This document shows, piece by piece, positions 27,440 to 28,326 of a stretch of 28,326 nt of DNA. Numbering within the stretch: the stretch's first letter is position 1; every line of letters begins with the position of its first letter. This stretch comes from Gnetum montanum. Taxonomy: Eukaryota; Streptophyta; Gnetopsida; Gnetales; Gnetaceae. Both the position numbers and the translations under genes were made by a program. The notes under the pieces were generated by a model, which was not told the DNA's origin, made no database searches, and saw nothing but the letters and a program-made list of their open reading frames with translations. The stretch covers positions 6,114 through 34,439 of the forward strand of contig MNCI01004659.1 of the NCBI GenBank assembly GCA_015680685.1, written 5' to 3'.

Positions 27440-28326
27440 TATACGATAACTTATACTCATCCCGATGAGTATATTCCTAATTACACTTTTACCCTTCATC
27501 AGGATGAACAGTTGCACTGGAGAGATTTGTTTGGTAATATAGTTTTACCATTAGATCGATCTGTTCCGAACATGCTTTTCCATGCCTTGGCACAAATTGG
27601 CATGCAAGACTTATTCGCTGAATACATTGCTGGAAGATATCATATAAGGGATTATCATCCCACCGCTTTGCAAAGTATGAGGGATGAAAGGCAGGAGAGC
27701 CAACATTCATTGTTGAAGGGCAAGGTCCCCCATGTCCTTAGTGAAATAGGTGATGAGGAACCCCTCACAATGGGTTTCTTAGAAATTGATGTTCCTCCTC
27801 CTCACAATAGTGAAGAGGTTAGGCATCAGGGCCTTCGATCAACTGTACATGCTACAGGCTCTGATCCCTATGAGCACCAACTGTTCACGGCAGGAACAAC
27901 CACTCACACTAAGGACGGACACTTAGATCATTACAACGATCGGGGCCGAAGCAGCTGAAGAGAAGGTAAGAAACATCGCCATGGTAATGGATCCCCTTCC
28001 ACTTATCCTTCATCTCATCATTCACACTCTCCTTCCACATCTGGGCGCAATCATCATGAGCATAACGAAGAGGGTAAAAGTAAAAAGGAAGATGAAAGAC
28101 TTCGACAGGAAGGTCGAGAGGAGTTAGAACAAGGGCAAGGACGTAGGGAGAGTAGGGAACCACCACGAAGACATCACAGGCGTCATGACAGAGATGATCA
28201 TGACGAACCCCTACTCGCAACCCGAAGCATGCTAGACATCTTAGAGGTAGTTAGGATCCCCACAAGGCACTTAAAGAACAACAGGATCAAGCGTTTGGAC
28301 ATAAATAATATCCCATGTTTTGAAGG
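27440..28326 (+). pseudogene. Gag-like N-terminal region of element B (runs off the window)
   Basis: One frame is open from 27440 to the end of the window except for a TGA at 27956-27958, most simply a CGA decayed at a CpG. The N-terminal part reads EQLHWRDLFGNIVLPLDRSV and MLFHALAQIGMQDLFAEYIA. It then becomes strongly basic and hydrophilic (RREGRE-like, HHRRHDRDDHDEP) and ends LDINNIPCFEG. The last motif resembles the 'IPEFEG' lead-in to the Ty3/gypsy gag domain, which would follow beyond the window. No ATG start is evident, and the N-terminal domain family is not recognised. Confidence 0.65.
27452..27473 (+). other. 22-bp palindrome near the start of the element B gag-like frame
   Basis: tatactcatc and gatgagtata are perfect 10-bp complementary arms with a CC spacer. 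It lies within the gag-like frame, so it may be coincidence of codons or an RNA hairpin in the packaging-region position. Confidence 0.7.

Noticed and set aside
27443-27475. loxP-like text (ataactta next to a palindrome)
   Set aside because: Only a few bases agree and the arms do not match; the palindrome is reported on its own.
1-28326. Bacterial-type systems (operons, CRISPR arrays, phage genes)
   Set aside because: Spliced gene structure, LTR elements, LINEs and base composition are eukaryotic; no regularly spaced identical repeats with unique spacers were seen.

Overview
The window looks like nuclear DNA of a seed plant, most likely a gymnosperm such as a conifer. It is AT-rich and packed with old, decayed retroelements. 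It holds one compact housekeeping gene stretched by long introns, and it has single-base Ns typical of a draft assembly. The species assignment is inference; the sequence contains nothing that fixes it.

Layout. Positions 1-4139 hold no gene. They contain a 222-bp tandem duplication (558-1003), a very degenerate tandem array with a period of about 200-230 bp (about 1340-2760), and an odd GC-rich hairpin bracketed by two Ns (1680-1721). A decayed Ty3/gypsy LTR retrotransposon, 'element C', occupies 4140 to about 11210 on the plus strand. It has a 5' LTR remnant without its promoter, no gag or protease, an extra RNase H placed before the reverse transcriptase, then RT, RNase H and integrase in several broken frames, and a long 3' LTR. 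From 11211 to 14539 there is gene-free DNA with a (TA)16 tract, a LINE zinc-finger (zf-RVT) relic and a duplicated tRNA-derived SINE-like element.

The one apparently intact cellular gene is on the minus strand, 21191 to 14540. Six exons splice in phase to a 158-residue protein that I recognise as the plant homologue of UXT, a prefoldin-like alpha-class subunit. Its introns (973, 1539, 358, 2177 and 1128 bp) contain an antisense RTE-type LINE relic, a G-rich tract, small repeats and two unrecognised sense-strand coding-like fragments.

From 21192 to the end the window is again retroelement DNA. A SINE-like unit lies at about 21515-21610. 'Element A' is a minus-strand Ty3/gypsy element. Its 3' LTR is 22925-21994, preceded by a polypurine tract. 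Upstream of that lies a long sense-oriented coiled-coil ORF in the position where some plant elements carry an env-like gene, then a repeat-rich spacer and the C-terminal half of integrase (about 27120-26451). At about 27120 integrase is joined head-to-head to 'element B' on the plus strand: an LTR end, a tRNA-Asp-type primer-binding site eroded only by transitions, a leader and a gag-like frame that runs off the window. A and B have similar LTR ends (about 79% by hand alignment), so this may be one family, or even one element rearranged by inversion.

Apart from UXT, every coding region recognised here is broken. The most interesting items are the coiled-coil third ORF of element A, the A/B head-to-head junction, and the complete UXT gene model with its intron contents.
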